64,000 bases of DNA from an uncultured Roseibium sp. (GTDB lineage: Bacteria; Pseudomonadota; Alphaproteobacteria; Rhizobiales; Stappiaceae): positions 346,001-410,000 of the forward strand of contig NZ_OY769915.1 of NCBI RefSeq assembly GCF_963669205.1, read 5' to 3'. Below are positions 18,183 through 26,688 of the stretch, piece after piece. Numbering within the stretch: position 1 is the stretch's first letter; each line of letters starts with the position of its first letter. Below the pieces are notes generated by a model. It saw only the letters and a list, made by a program, of their open reading frames with translations, was not told the origin of the DNA and made no database searches. The translations under genes were made by a program, and so were the position numbers.

Positions 18183-18837
18183 ACACGCAGCAATAGCAAG
18201 AATCCTGGAAACATCCGGATTCGAGCAAAACCGATTTTTTTCTATAGCAGCAAGTTAACAGAACATTAATTCAACAAAAAAAGAAATAGAAAAGTGAAGA
18301 GCATGCCCAAGAATATGCAAACCAGAATTTAATGAATGCATTGTCTGAGTTCTGGAATTACCTATGGGAAGTTATAACCAATAATTGTATATGAGGTTGT
18401 ATTTGTTTCTGGAGAAATGACTATAGTTTTGACGTGATTTGTGTGAATACATCTGTTTTTCTGCGCGAACTCCGGGTTGGAACTTTCCGTTTTGACAACA
18501 TCCTGCAGGGCAGATGCGGCGAACGCCGGATGCGGCAATCGCTGCCGTGTTGACCGGAAAGTCGAGGTGTCCGGGACCGCGCAGCGGGAGGGGTGCATAT
18601 TCGGGCATCGCCTGCGCGACCAGGCACGTTTTGGAAATGATCCAGGTCATACACGTGTCGTCGTTTCTCGGTTAACTTCGTTCAGGTTGATGTCTGAAGT
18701 ATCTGGTTTTGGTGCCCCAGGTTGTATCGAAACTCCAATGGTGCCTAAGATATCGCTCCAGGGTGGGGTCTGAAGAGTTCCTGGACCGCTCACCCAAGGA
18801 TTGAGTTTCAACGCTTTTCATCTCCGAGGGAGTATCA
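18183..18837. other. 655-bp intergenic stretch with a CtrA-like box
   Basis: No gene is supported. An AT-rich section (about 18230-18470) holds a CtrA-like box. The right part is GC-rich and leads to the V-ATPase promoter. A small minus-strand frame at 18362-18598 has no RBS and no recognisable domain. Confidence 0.5.
18254..18269 (-). promoter_or_regulatory. Candidate CtrA box
   Basis: On the minus strand the sequence reads TTAA, seven bases, then TTAAC, a full match to the alphaproteobacterial CtrA consensus. It lies 72 bases upstream of the cytochrome b start. In AT-rich DNA a chance match is possible. Confidence 0.4.
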
Positions 18838-20208
18838 ATGCTCGTCTCTCATACCCGCATTGTCGACATTGTAGGCGACATCATCCGGATAAAGGTGTCG
18901 GCATCCGGATCCGACTCGGAGGGGCGGCCGTGTCTGGGGGATCTCGCACTGGTGGAAACGGGCGAGGGTGCATCGTCGCTGGCCCAGGTGATCAACATCG
19001 AATCCGACATGGTATCGCTGCAGGTCAATTCCGGTACCAAGGGCCTTGCCAACAATGCGTCCGTCCGTTTTCTCGGAGAAGCCGCCAAGGTCACGTATTC
19101 CGACAATATTCTTGGCCGCGTGTTTGACGGCGCGGGCCATCCGATCGATCAGGGCCCGGATCTGTCAAGCGACCCGACCGTGCCCATCGGCGGACCGTCC
19201 GCCAATCCCATGAAGCGTGTCCTTGCATCCCGCATGATCCGCACGGATGTGCCGATGATCGATATCTTCAATTGCCTGGTTGAAAGCCAGAAAATCCCGA
19301 TTTTTTCCGTGTCCGGTGAACCTTACAACCCGTTTCTGGCGCGTATCGGAATCCAGGCGGACGCAGATATCGTCGTCTTCGGTGGTCTTGGACTGATTTT
19401 CGATGACTATGCTTTTTTCAGAAAGCAGTTCGAGGATGCGGGCGTCTTTCCGCGCACGGTGATGTTCATCAACCAGGCATCCGATCCCGTCGTGGAACGG
19501 CTGCAGGTTCCCGACATGGCCCTGGCGGTCGCGGAAAAATTTGCCGTTGAGGAAGGCAAGCGCGTGCTTGTGCTCCTGACGGACATGACTGCCTTCGCCG
19601 ATGCCATGAAGGAAGTGTCGATCGCCATGGAGCGGGTGCCCGCGAACAGGGGATATCCGGGAGATCTCTACTCCCAGCTTGCACGGCGTTACGAAAAGGC
19701 GTGTGACTTCAAAGGGTCCGGTTCCGTGACCATCCTCACGGTGACGACCATGCCAGGTAACGACGTCACGCATCCCGTCCCGGACAACACCGGCTACATT
19801 ACCGAAGGACAGTTCTATCTCCACAGCGGTGTCATCGATCCCTTCGGCTCGCTGTCCCGTTTGAAACAGCACGTGATCGGCAAGGTCACCCGCGAAGATC
19901 ACAACCAGATCATGAACACGATGATCCGCTTCTATTCCGGTGCCCGCGATGCTGAACAGAAGCAGACCATGGCCTTCGAGCTTTCGGACTATGACCACCA
20001 GCTGCTCAAGTTCGGCGCCCTCTTCCGCAAGCGGTTCATGGATATCGAGGTGTCCAGGCCTCTCGAAGAAGCCCTCGACCTGTGCTGGCAGACGCTCGCC
20101 GAATGCTTTGAACCGGAACAGCTCCTCATGAAACAGGGGCTGATCGACAAGTATTTTCCGAAAGAGACTTCGCAGACAGTCGGGACCGATGACGAGGCGG
20201 TCGCCTGA
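18838..20208 (+). CDS. atpB: V-type ATP synthase subunit B
   Basis: The 456-residue protein matches the non-catalytic B subunit. It has an N-terminal beta-barrel, VFDGAGHPIDQGP, and a central nucleotide-binding fold with a degenerate P-loop (FSVSGEPYNPFLARI) and NRGYPGDLYSQLARRYEKA. GAGGGAG lies 5 bases before the ATG. It is the first gene of the ATPase operon, and its stop overlaps the next start. In the complex it alternates with subunit A in the V1 hexamer. V-type rather than F-type is shown by the neighbouring D, I, K and E genes. Confidence 0.95.
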   Translation: MLVSHTRIVDIVGDIIRIKVSASGSDSEGRPCLGDLALVETGEGASSLAQVINIESDMVSLQVNSGTKGLANNASVRFLGEAAKVTYSDNILGRVFDGAGHPIDQGPDLSSDPTVPIGGPSANPMKRVLASRMIRTDVPMIDIFNCLVESQKIPIFSVSGEPYNPFLARIGIQADADIVVFGGLGLIFDDYAFFRKQFEDAGVFPRTVMFINQASDPVVERLQVPDMALAVAEKFAVEEGKRVLVLLTDMTAFADAMKEVSIAMERVPANRGYPGDLYSQLARRYEKACDFKGSGSVTILTVTTMPGNDVTHPVPDNTGYITEGQFYLHSGVIDPFGSLSRLKQHVIGKVTREDHNQIMNTMIRFYSGARDAEQKQTMAFELSDYDHQLLKFGALFRKRFMDIEVSRPLEEALDLCWQTLAECFEPEQLLMKQGLIDKYFPKETSQTVGTDDEAVA

Positions 20209-20831
20209 TGGCCCGGCTCGCGCTGAACAAGTCCTCGCTTGCCCGGGAGAGCACACAGCTTGCCGAATACCGGCGTTTCCTGCCGTCCCTGGAACTGAAG
20301 CGCCTGCAGATCATGGCAGAGCGCGCCAGGGCGAAGGAGACCCTTGCCCGGCTCGAACGCGATTATGAGCAGCGGTTCACGGATCTTGCGGCGTCCTTGC
20401 CGATGATCGCAAACAATCACGTTCCGCTTGAAGGGCTGGTGACGCTGAAGCAGGCCGAGCGCGGTGAGCAGAACCTTTCGGGAACCATCCTGCCGGTTCT
20501 TGACGGCATCGATGTCGAGACGAAACCCTACTCGCTATTGGCCCGTCCGCACTGGGTCGATCCCTATGTCGAGGGCATGCGGGATCTCCTGCGCCTGAAC
20601 CTAGAACGGGACGTCGCGCGCGAGCGTATCGCGAAGCTCGTCGAGGCCGAGGCGGTGATCTCAAGAAGGGTCAACCTGTTCGAGAAGGTCCTCATCCCGC
20701 GGGCCGAACGGAACATCAAGAAGATCCGCATGGCGCTTGCCGACGCGGAGCGCGACGCGGTTGTGCGTGCCAAGATTTCCAAACGCAAGACAGCGGCCAG
20801 GAGCGCCGAGGAAAGGATGGCTGAGCTGTGA
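20208..20831 (+). CDS. atpD: V-type ATP synthase subunit D
   Basis: The 207-residue protein matches the central-stalk D subunit. It has an N-terminal LALNKSSLARESTQLAEYRRFLPSLELKRLQI and a long C-terminal helix (VARERIAKLVEAEAVISRRVNLFEKVLIPRAERNIKKIRM). Predicted helices at both ends form the coiled-coil rotor that links V1 to the membrane ring. The ATG overlaps the B stop (GATGG) and the gene runs into subunit I with a 4-base overlap. No separate F subunit, which normally pairs with D, was found. Confidence 0.93.
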   Translation: MARLALNKSSLARESTQLAEYRRFLPSLELKRLQIMAERARAKETLARLERDYEQRFTDLAASLPMIANNHVPLEGLVTLKQAERGEQNLSGTILPVLDGIDVETKPYSLLARPHWVDPYVEGMRDLLRLNLERDVARERIAKLVEAEAVISRRVNLFEKVLIPRAERNIKKIRMALADAERDAVVRAKISKRKTAARSAEERMAEL

Positions 20832-22621
20832 CCATCGTTCCGCTCACAAAGGTCAGTCTGGTCGGCATCCTGGACGACAAGGACGACGTGTTGGAAGCGG
20901 CCCAGTCGTTCGGCATGCTTCACCTGATCCCGTTGAGTTCGGCGCAAAAGGAACTTGAGGCGGTTCCTGCCGGGCTCGGCCGCGAATCCGTCGAGGCCTT
21001 GCGCTGGCTCGTGGAGTGTCCCGTTCAGCGCCGCCCCGTGACCGAACCCGATGATTTCGATCTGGAAACGGTGGTCGCGCAAACCCTGTCCAACCGGAAG
21101 GCTCTGAAGGCATGCCGGGACCGGCTTGAACAGCTGGACGACCGGATCCGGGATGTCGAACCCTGGGGTGAGTTCAGCTTTTCCGAGCTGGCGGAAATCG
21201 GCGACAACAGGCTGTGGTTCTACGTCGTGCCGGCCGGCAAGCTGAAACAGGTCGACCCGGCGGGCAAGATCATGGAAATCGTGCACCGGGACAAGTACCG
21301 GGCCTATGTCGTCCTGCTGTCTCCGGAGGAACCGCCGGCCGGCGCCATGCCGGTGGCGCGCGTTCATGTCGGCGCGCTGTCGCTCTCGCAACTCAGACGC
21401 CGGTACGAACAGGCCGCCGTCGAGCTGGAGGAACTGGAGCTTCAACGGCAGCTCCTGACGAAATGGCGTTTCCTGCTGGCCCGGAATCTGGACGCCGCGC
21501 GCGACCAGTCGCGCCGCCGGCGCGCGGCACTGGAGACCGCCGACAGCGAGCGGCTGTTCGTGATGCAGGCCTGGGCGCGGGACGACCAGCAGGACGAGAT
21601 TCGGCATCTTGCCGATAAACTCGGTCTCGCCGTCCTGTTTGATGAGGTCTCCGATGAGGACAAACCTCCGACCCTTCTGGAAAACGCGCGGCCGATGGAA
21701 GGCGGGGAAGACCTGGTCGAGTTCTATCAGACCCCCGGCTACCGAGACTGGGACCCGTCCGCCATCGTCTACGTGTCCTTCATCCTGTTCTTCGGCATGA
21801 TCATGACCGATGCCGGCTACGGGTTGCTGCTGCTGCTTCTGCTTTTCCTGTTCCGACGGCGCTTCACCGGATCTCCGCTCGGACAGCGGCTGTTCCGCAT
21901 GTCCGCCTGGCTCATGATCTCTACGACGGCCTTCGGTGTCGCGACCGGCAGCTATTTCGGCATTGCGCCACCGCCGGACAGTTTTCTCGGGCACCTCAAG
22001 GTCATGAACCTGAAGGATGTCGACACGATGATGAAGATCACGCTGACGATCGGCGTGGTCCACATCGTCCTCGCCAATCTCATGCGCGCGGTCCACGAAA
22101 CGACACCGAGCGGGCGGTTCCAGCCCCTGGGCTGGTGCCTCGTTGCGCTGGGCGGGCTTGGCACCTTCCTGGGGCAGGAGACGATCCTGGCCAAACTGGG
22201 CCCGGCCGCCGTCGTTGCCGGATTGCTCATGGTCGGTTTCTTCGGCAGCGACCGCAAGGTGGATTCGGTCAAGACCGGCGGCTTGCGGCTCTTTGACGGT
22301 CTGGCGGCGCTTGCGCGCATCGTGAACATCTTTTCCGACGTCCTCAGCTACATGCGCCTGTTCGCACTGGGCCTGGCGGCTGCGTCGCTTGCGGAAACCA
22401 TCAATTCGCTGTCCGGGCAGCTGAACCAGGCGGTGCCGGGGATCGGCATTCTGATCGCCATCCTGGTTCTGGCCATCGGCCACGCCATCAATATCGGGCT
22501 TGGCCTGATCGCGGGCTGCGTCCACGGACTGCGCCTGAATGTCATTGAGTTTTTCAATTGGGGTCTGAAAGACGAGGGCAAGCCCTTCCGGTCTTTCAAG
22601 AAAGAGGAGACACGCCTGTGA
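20828..22621 (+). CDS. atpI: V-type ATP synthase subunit I (a)
   Basis: The 597-residue protein has a soluble N-terminal half of coiled-coil helices (about 1-300) and a C-terminal half of about seven membrane helices. The second half holds SYMRLFALGLAAASLAE, and R510 there corresponds to the essential arginine (R735 in yeast Vph1) that faces the carboxylates of the rotor ring. It begins with a GTG in the TGTGA junction with subunit D. It forms the stator channel through which ions pass. Confidence 0.93.
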   Translation: MTIVPLTKVSLVGILDDKDDVLEAAQSFGMLHLIPLSSAQKELEAVPAGLGRESVEALRWLVECPVQRRPVTEPDDFDLETVVAQTLSNRKALKACRDRLEQLDDRIRDVEPWGEFSFSELAEIGDNRLWFYVVPAGKLKQVDPAGKIMEIVHRDKYRAYVVLLSPEEPPAGAMPVARVHVGALSLSQLRRRYEQAAVELEELELQRQLLTKWRFLLARNLDAARDQSRRRRAALETADSERLFVMQAWARDDQQDEIRHLADKLGLAVLFDEVSDEDKPPTLLENARPMEGGEDLVEFYQTPGYRDWDPSAIVYVSFILFFGMIMTDAGYGLLLLLLLFLFRRRFTGSPLGQRLFRMSAWLMISTTAFGVATGSYFGIAPPPDSFLGHLKVMNLKDVDTMMKITLTIGVVHIVLANLMRAVHETTPSGRFQPLGWCLVALGGLGTFLGQETILAKLGPAAVVAGLLMVGFFGSDRKVDSVKTGGLRLFDGLAALARIVNIFSDVLSYMRLFALGLAAASLAETINSLSGQLNQAVPGIGILIAILVLAIGHAINIGLGLIAGCVHGLRLNVIEFFNWGLKDEGKPFRSFKKEETRL

Positions 22622-23067
22622 ACGAATTCGTTGTGGCTCTCGGTTGGTTTGGACTTTACGCGCCGGTGGCGCTCGGCGCGATCGGCAGCGCCTGGGGGTG
22701 CGCGCTCGGAGGTAGCGCGGCCATCGGCGCCATGCTGGACAGTGACGGCGGCTATGGCCGGTTCATCGGTGTCTCGCTCATGCCGTCGTCGCAGGTGATC
22801 TACGGCATCGTCATCATGTTCTCCTTGCAACAGCCGAGCGTGGACGCGGCGAACGGAGCGGCGCTGTTCGGGATCGGCGTGCTGTCGGGTTTCACCATGA
22901 TGATCACCGGCATCCGCCAGGGCGAGGTTCTTGCATCGGCAATCCATGCGTCCAAGGCGAAGCCGGAGATCTTCGGCATATCGCTGGCGCCGGCGGCGGT
23001 GCTGGAGGGCTTCTCGGTTTTCGCACTGGTCTTCGCGCTGGTTCTAGCCGGTTCGATCCCGAGTTAG
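22618..23067 (+). CDS. atpK: V-type ATP synthase subunit K (proteolipid ring)
   Basis: The start is a GTG at 22618 in the GTGA overlap with subunit I; a longer frame upstream lies inside subunit I. The 149-residue product has four membrane helices as a duplicated hairpin. The second hairpin keeps the ion carboxylate E130 (VLEGFSV), and the first has none at that place. Residues S58, Q59, Y62 (MPSSQVIY) and Q101 (GIRQGEV) align with T64, Q65, Y68 and Q110 of Enterococcus hirae NtpK, the sodium-binding set with E139. This suggests Na+ rather than H+ specificity; the alignment was done by eye. Confidence 0.92.
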   Translation: MNEFVVALGWFGLYAPVALGAIGSAWGCALGGSAAIGAMLDSDGGYGRFIGVSLMPSSQVIYGIVIMFSLQQPSVDAANGAALFGIGVLSGFTMMITGIRQGEVLASAIHASKAKPEIFGISLAPAAVLEGFSVFALVFALVLAGSIPS

Positions 23068-23076
23068 GAGGCGGTC

Positions 23077-23778
23077 ATGTCCAAGGAAAACGGATCGGCA
23101 GATCTTGAAAACGCAGCCGGGGCGGGCGTTCAGGCCCTGATCGACCGGCTGAAGTCGGAAGGCGTCTCCGCCGGACAGTCGGAAGGCGACGAGATCCTGT
23201 CAAAGGCCAAGGCCAAGGCGGACGAGATCGTCTCGGAGGCAAAGAAACGCGCCGACGCGCTGCTTGCCGAGGCAAGGGCAGAGGCGGCAAAGGAAAAGGC
23301 GGCGACCGAAGACGGCCTCAAGGTGGCGGCGCGCGATCTGGTGCTGAGCCTCAGGAATGAACTGGGCGACCGGATCCAGCAGGAAGCCGGACGCCTTGTC
23401 GGCACGACGCTCGGCGACGAGAAGTTCCTGGAAAAACTCATCCTGGCAATGGCAGCCAACGCGAAGGAGAACGCCTCGGTGGTCGACACCGAACCGATGG
23501 AGATCGTCCTTCCCGAGAAAGTCGTTACCTTTGAGGAACTGAAGCAGTCGCCGGAGGCGGTCGAGCCCGGGACCCTGACGCATTTTGTCATTGCCCTGGC
23601 CGGAGAGGCCTTGCGCGACGGCGTTACCTTCTCCACGGCCCCGGGCCTTGACGGGATCAAGGTGAAGCTGACAGACCGGAATGTCTCGATCGATCTCACC
23701 GAAGAGGCGATCGCCACCTTGTTGAAGCGCCATCTGCAGCCGCGTCTGCGGGCGGTGATGGAAGGGGTGCTCAGGTAG
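23077..23778 (+). CDS. atpE: V-type ATP synthase subunit E
   Basis: The 233-residue protein matches the peripheral-stalk subunit E. It has a long N-terminal charged helix (DEILSKAKAKADEIVSEAKKRADALLAEARAEAAKEKA, about 40-80), then a compact C-terminal domain with FVIALAGEALRDGVTFS. GGAGG is 4 bases upstream of the ATG. It comes between subunit K and the DUF2764 gene, an order shared with the E-DUF2764-A part of chlamydial operons. No subunit G/H gene was seen. Confidence 0.88.
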   Translation: MSKENGSADLENAAGAGVQALIDRLKSEGVSAGQSEGDEILSKAKAKADEIVSEAKKRADALLAEARAEAAKEKAATEDGLKVAARDLVLSLRNELGDRIQQEAGRLVGTTLGDEKFLEKLILAMAANAKENASVVDTEPMEIVLPEKVVTFEELKQSPEAVEPGTLTHFVIALAGEALRDGVTFSTAPGLDGIKVKLTDRNVSIDLTEEAIATLLKRHLQPRLRAVMEGVLR

Positions 23779-23780
23779 TT

Positions 23781-24527
23781 ATGTCCCACCCGCACCAGTA
23801 CATTTCGCTTGTCACCAGCCTGCCGCATCTGGGAGAACTTTTCACGCGGAAGGAAGTGCCGATTTCACAATTCCGGTTGACGCAACGTCTGTCGATGCTC
23901 GAGGACGCGCACGAGCGTCTGCTGAAGGAACTGGTCGAAATCACGGCCTGGGCGGGAGTTGCCAGATACAACGCGGACCTTGAGGTCATCGCGCGCGCGA
24001 AACAGGTGATGGCCGATCTCAAGGACTATCCGGACCTTCAGCACCTGGTCGGCACCCGCATGGAAACCCGCACGCTGATTGCAGCCTTGCGGCGGCGGCA
24101 CGCGGGACAGGAAACGGCGGGGGATGTTGCCGCGTGGGGTTACGGCCGATGGTCGGGCCGGATCAGGGCCAACTGGAGCGATCCGGCCTTCGGCCTCGGG
24201 CATTTCATGCCCTGGATTGCGGAGGCGCATCGGCTGATGCGGGCCGGGGACCACATCGCCCTTGAAAGGCTGACACTGACCCAGGTGTTCCGGCAGCTCG
24301 ATCACTATGGCGCGCTGCACGAATTCGATTTCGAAGCCGTTGCCATTTATGTGCTGCGCTGGGTGATCGTCGAACGCTGGTCCAGATACGGCGAACAAGA
24401 AGCCAAGGTACGGCTGCAGGCGCTGGTAGCGGCAGCGCTCGGCGGCACGGAAACGCCGGAACCGGTCGCAACGGAAAATGATTTTCTTTCAGACAAGACA
24501 CCATCTATGGAGGGAGCCACTTCATGA
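23781..24527 (+). CDS. DUF2764 V-ATPase-associated protein (subunit C-like)
   Basis: The 248-residue protein is the DUF2764-type component of V-ATPase operons. It opens SHPHQYISLVTSLPHLGELF, and includes AWGYGRWSGRIRANWSDPAFGLGHFMPWI. In Chlamydia and Borrelia the same family lies between E and A, and it is thought to take the place of the C subunit that couples the stalk to the membrane ring. The function is inferred from its fixed position in these operons. The last four bases overlap the start of subunit A (ATGA). Confidence 0.85.
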   Translation: MSHPHQYISLVTSLPHLGELFTRKEVPISQFRLTQRLSMLEDAHERLLKELVEITAWAGVARYNADLEVIARAKQVMADLKDYPDLQHLVGTRMETRTLIAALRRRHAGQETAGDVAAWGYGRWSGRIRANWSDPAFGLGHFMPWIAEAHRLMRAGDHIALERLTLTQVFRQLDHYGALHEFDFEAVAIYVLRWVIVERWSRYGEQEAKVRLQALVAAALGGTETPEPVATENDFLSDKTPSMEGATS

Positions 24528-26371
24528 CAAGCCATGTCCAGCTTCCGGAGCCGACAGCCCAGATCATTGCTGTTCAGGATGATCTGGTGACGCTTGCCCC
24601 GCTTGGGGATGCGCCGCTGATCAAGAACGAAGTGGTCTATATCATTCCGCATGGTCCCGAACGCGACGGCAAACCGCGCGAGTATCTCAAGGCGGAAGTG
24701 CTGCGCGTACGCGGCAAGTCGGCCGAGGCCCAGGTCTTTGAAAGCACGGCGGGCGTAAGGGTCGGTGACAAGGTCATCCAGAGCGGCGAAATGCTGTCCG
24801 TGGCCCTCGGCCCGGGCCTGCTCAGCACCGTTTTCGACGGCCTGCAGAACCCGCTCGCCGACATAGCCGCCGAACACGGTTTTTTCCTGCCGCGCGGCGT
24901 CCTGACCAACGTGCTCGACGAGAAAAGGAAATGGGCCTTCGAACCTGCGGTGAAGTCCGGTGACCCGGTCAAGGCGGGCGACACGCTCGGCACCGTTCCC
25001 GAAGGCCGTTTCGAACACAGGGTCATGGTTCCCTTTGCCCTGCGCGGAAACTGGTCGGTCGAGCGCATTCGTGAAGGCACCTTCACGATCAGCGAGATCG
25101 TCGTCACGCTGAAAAACGACCGAGGCGAAACCCGGGACCTCACCATGGTGCAGCACTGGCCGGTGCGGCGCGCGATCCCGGAAGGACTGGTCAAGGCCGG
25201 GCAGAGCGAACGTCTTTATCCGAGCGAACCGCTAATCACGACATTGCGCCTGATCGACACGTTCTTTCCCATCGCCCGCGGCGGGATGGGCTGCATTCCC
25301 GGCCCCTTCGGTGCGGGAAAAACGGTTCTGCAGTCGCTGATCTCGCGGTTTTCCGCGGTCAACATCGTCATCGTCGTTGCCTGCGGCGAGCGTGCGGGTG
25401 AGGTCGTCGAAACCATTACCGAGTTTCCGCATCAGCCGGACCCGTCCGGCGACGGCACGCTGATGGACCGGACCGTCATCATCTGCAACACCTCGTCCAT
25501 GCCGGTGGCCGCGCGCGAGGCGTCGATCTATACCGGCATTACCCTCGGCGAGTATTACCGCCAGATGGGCTATGACGTCCTTCTGATCGCGGACAGCACG
25601 TCGCGCTGGGCCCAGGCAATGCGCGAAACCTCGGGCAGACTCGAGGAAATTCCCGGAGAAGAGGCCTTTCCCGCCTATCTCGATTCCTCGATCAAGGGCA
25701 TCTATGAGCGGGCCGGTGTCCTGAAAACGGCCACGGGCGATACCGGCAGCCTGACCATGATCGGCACGGTGTCGCCTGCGGGCGGTAACTTCGAGGAGCC
25801 GGTAACCCAGTCGACCCTCGGAACTGTCAAGACCTTCCTCGGGCTCTCGTCGGAACGCGCCTACAAGCGTTTTTACCCTGCGGTCGATCCGCTTCTGTCC
25901 TGGTCCCGCTATCACGCACAGCTTGGTGACTGGTTCGCCGACAACATCGGCCCCGACTGGGTGCCGAGGGTGGAGGAGATGATCGAACTCTTGCGCAGGG
26001 GCGACGAGATTACCCGCATGATGCAGGTGACCGGGGAGGAGGGCGTTTCCACCGAGGATTTCGTGCTGCAGCAAAAAGCGCTTTTCCTCGACATGGTCTA
26101 TCTCCAGCAGGATGCGTTCGACGACGTCGATGTCTCTGCGCCCCTGACGCGCCAGCAGGAGACGTTCAATCTCGTGTACAGGATCGCGACCACCGGCTTC
26201 GCATTCGAGGACAAGGATGCGGTTCGCAAGTTCTTTACCGAGCAGACATCCCTGTTCAAGAACCTCAACTACTCCGCAGACGGCAGCAACGAGCGCAAGG
26301 ATATGCTCGGGCGCATTGAAGCATTGCTGCAGGAGGCTCCGGGCGTTCTGGACGCAGCCGCGTCTGCCTGA
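24524..26371 (+). CDS. atpA: V-type ATP synthase subunit A (catalytic)
   Basis: The 615-residue protein has the A-subunit order: N-terminal barrel, the extra insertion domain, then a P-loop GPFGAGKTVLQ (residues 260-270). The glutamate-rich motif CGERAGEVVE, ADSTSRWAQAMRE and a C-terminal helical domain follow. Length agrees with A subunits (about 580-620). It is the last gene of the operon; in Chlamydia A precedes B, so the order here is circularly permuted. It hydrolyses or makes ATP. Confidence 0.95.
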   Translation: MTSHVQLPEPTAQIIAVQDDLVTLAPLGDAPLIKNEVVYIIPHGPERDGKPREYLKAEVLRVRGKSAEAQVFESTAGVRVGDKVIQSGEMLSVALGPGLLSTVFDGLQNPLADIAAEHGFFLPRGVLTNVLDEKRKWAFEPAVKSGDPVKAGDTLGTVPEGRFEHRVMVPFALRGNWSVERIREGTFTISEIVVTLKNDRGETRDLTMVQHWPVRRAIPEGLVKAGQSERLYPSEPLITTLRLIDTFFPIARGGMGCIPGPFGAGKTVLQSLISRFSAVNIVIVVACGERAGEVVETITEFPHQPDPSGDGTLMDRTVIICNTSSMPVAAREASIYTGITLGEYYRQMGYDVLLIADSTSRWAQAMRETSGRLEEIPGEEAFPAYLDSSIKGIYERAGVLKTATGDTGSLTMIGTVSPAGGNFEEPVTQSTLGTVKTFLGLSSERAYKRFYPAVDPLLSWSRYHAQLGDWFADNIGPDWVPRVEEMIELLRRGDEITRMMQVTGEEGVSTEDFVLQQKALFLDMVYLQQDAFDDVDVSAPLTRQQETFNLVYRIATTGFAFEDKDAVRKFFTEQTSLFKNLNYSADGSNERKDMLGRIEALLQEAPGVLDAAASA

Positions 26372-26506
26372 TCACAAGGGCAGTCATGGGTGTCCGGGTG
26401 GCGGGTGGATCCCTGCACCACGTCGTCCGGCGTGCAAAATTGCTTGGAAATGGGGCTTGATCAAAAAATAATCTTGACCAGTGGTGCGGCACCTTTCTAA
26501 ATTTTC

Positions 26507-26522
26507 TTGACCATTTGGTCAG
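26507..26522. promoter_or_regulatory. RutR-type operator upstream of the NMT1-like gene
   Basis: TTGACCATTTGGTCA (26507-26521) is one base short of the RutR consensus TTGACCA-NN-TGGTCAA; the final A is replaced by G. A second, degenerate copy (TTGACCA-N-TGGTGC, 26474-26487) lies 33 bases upstream. RutR responds to uracil/thymine, so the downstream pyrimidine-like binding protein fits. No rutR gene is in the window. Confidence 0.72.
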
Positions 26523-26688
26523 ATCGGTTGTCGAGAAGGCAGAATGCCCCTACGGTCGGGTTTGGCCAATTTACTGCGGTCACAGCAAACGGTTGGGACC
26601 CGTTTGACGGAACGGCTTGCAGAGGTTGACAAAACCAGAGAAGGGCCCGGCCAGCAGCGCAGGGTTCAAAACAAGTAGGGGAATGGCA

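Noticed and set aside
20564..22525. Minus-strand frame of about 650 codons
   Set aside because: It is antisense to V-ATPase subunits D and I, which have strong family motifs and coupled starts.
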